From positions 1 through 36,792 of the forward strand of contig LJUR01000014.1 of assembly GCA_001304105.1 (NCBI GenBank): a DNA stretch of 36,792 bases, in the 5' to 3' direction. Source of the DNA: Deltaproteobacteria bacterium SM23_61 (lineage in GTDB: Bacteria > Desulfobacterota > SM23-61). The position numbers and the translations under genes were made by a program. Below the pieces are notes generated by a model that searched no databases, was not told the origin of the DNA, and worked only from the letters and a program-made list of their open reading frames with translations. Below, in pieces: positions 36,293 through 36,792 of the stretch. Positions within the stretch are counted from its first letter, which is position 1. The number at the start of each line of letters is the position of its first letter.

Positions 36293-36792
36293 ATGGAGGA
36301 GAATCGGATAAAAGCCCTGGCCGAGATGCTTCTCGCCGCGGAAATTTCCCGCAAGCCCATTGCACCCCTCACCGAGTCCGACCGGGGGATCACCGTAGAT
36401 GAAGCCTACCGGATCCAGCTCCGTATGATGGAGGTGAAAAAATCCAGCGGGCAGGTGGTTGTGGGAAAGAAGATCGGAATTACCAGCCGGGCCATGCAGG
36501 TTATGCTGGGAGTAAGCGAACCGGACTACGGGCACATTCTGGATGGAATGGTGGTTGCGGAAGGAGAGATGATTCGAGCTGGGGACTTGATTCAGCCGAG
36601 AATCGAGGGGGAAATCGCCTTCATTTTGAAGGAAGACCTCCATGGCCCGGGGATGACGCTTACCGACGTGATTCGCTGCAGCGAAGGCGTGATCCCGGCG
36701 CTGGAGGTCATCGACAGCCGGATTATGGACTGGAAGATCAAGCTTCCCGACACCGTGGCCGACAATGCCTCCAGCGCCCGGATCGTCCTGGG
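36293..36792 (+). CDS. 2-keto-4-pentenoate hydratase-like (MhpD family), truncated by window end
   Basis: MEENRIKALAEMLLAAEISRKPIAPLTESDRGITVDEAYRIQLRMMEVKKSSGQVVVGKKIGITSRAMQVMLGVSEPDYGHILDGM...RIEGEIAFILKEDL. Confidence 0.9.
   Translation, partial: MEENRIKALAEMLLAAEISRKPIAPLTESDRGITVDEAYRIQLRMMEVKKSSGQVVVGKKIGITSRAMQVMLGVSEPDYGHILDGMVVAEGEMIRAGDLIQPRIEGEIAFILKEDLHGPGMTLTDVIRCSEGVIPALEVIDSRIMDWKIKLPDTVADNASSARIVL

Noticed and set aside
1-36792. CRISPR arrays, tRNA, rRNA, transposases, phage genes
   Set aside because: Looked for regularly spaced repeats, tRNA T-loop motifs and mobile-element proteins; none convincing.

Overview
Dense protein-coding window from a GC-rich bacterium. Gene content suggests a Desulfobacterota/'Deltaproteobacteria'-type genome (inference only). 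It contains, left to right: (i) the end of a molybdopterin oxidoreductase plus a six-CXXCH cytochrome; (ii) a DRTGG/BioD-like P-loop gene and a conserved hypothetical; (iii) a ~12 kb minus-strand transport/catabolic operon (about 15.6 kb down to 3.57 kb) encoding a TAXI-TRAP transporter, creatininase-family protein, cupin, GntR regulator, DUF169 protein, MmgE/PrpD protein and a tripartite tricarboxylate transporter (TTT) whose TctB subunit appears to carry a complete Bug/TctC-like domain between its membrane segments; (iv) an HTH-REC-PilZ regulator; (v) a PA2779 / C39 peptidase / TPR locus preceded by an unannotated 38-aa membrane ORF; (vi) a GAF protein and the prkA-yeaH(DUF444)-spoVR stress-kinase operon plus a fourth gene; (vii) a GxxExxY protein, two MFS transporters, a ferredoxin remnant, SDR, lipoate ligase-like protein, RlmL-like methyltransferase, OMPLA and a partial MhpD-like hydratase. 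Main leads: the TctB-Bug fusion; three sigma54-type (GG-N10-GC) promoters, before prkA, the GxxExxY gene and the 38-aa ORF; a GntR-type operator over a TTGACA promoter at the head of the 12-kb operon; and three separate coding disruptions (TctA, MFS, 2Fe-2S ferredoxin). No tRNA, rRNA or CRISPR was recognised. All family calls are by eye from translated motifs; no searches were run.
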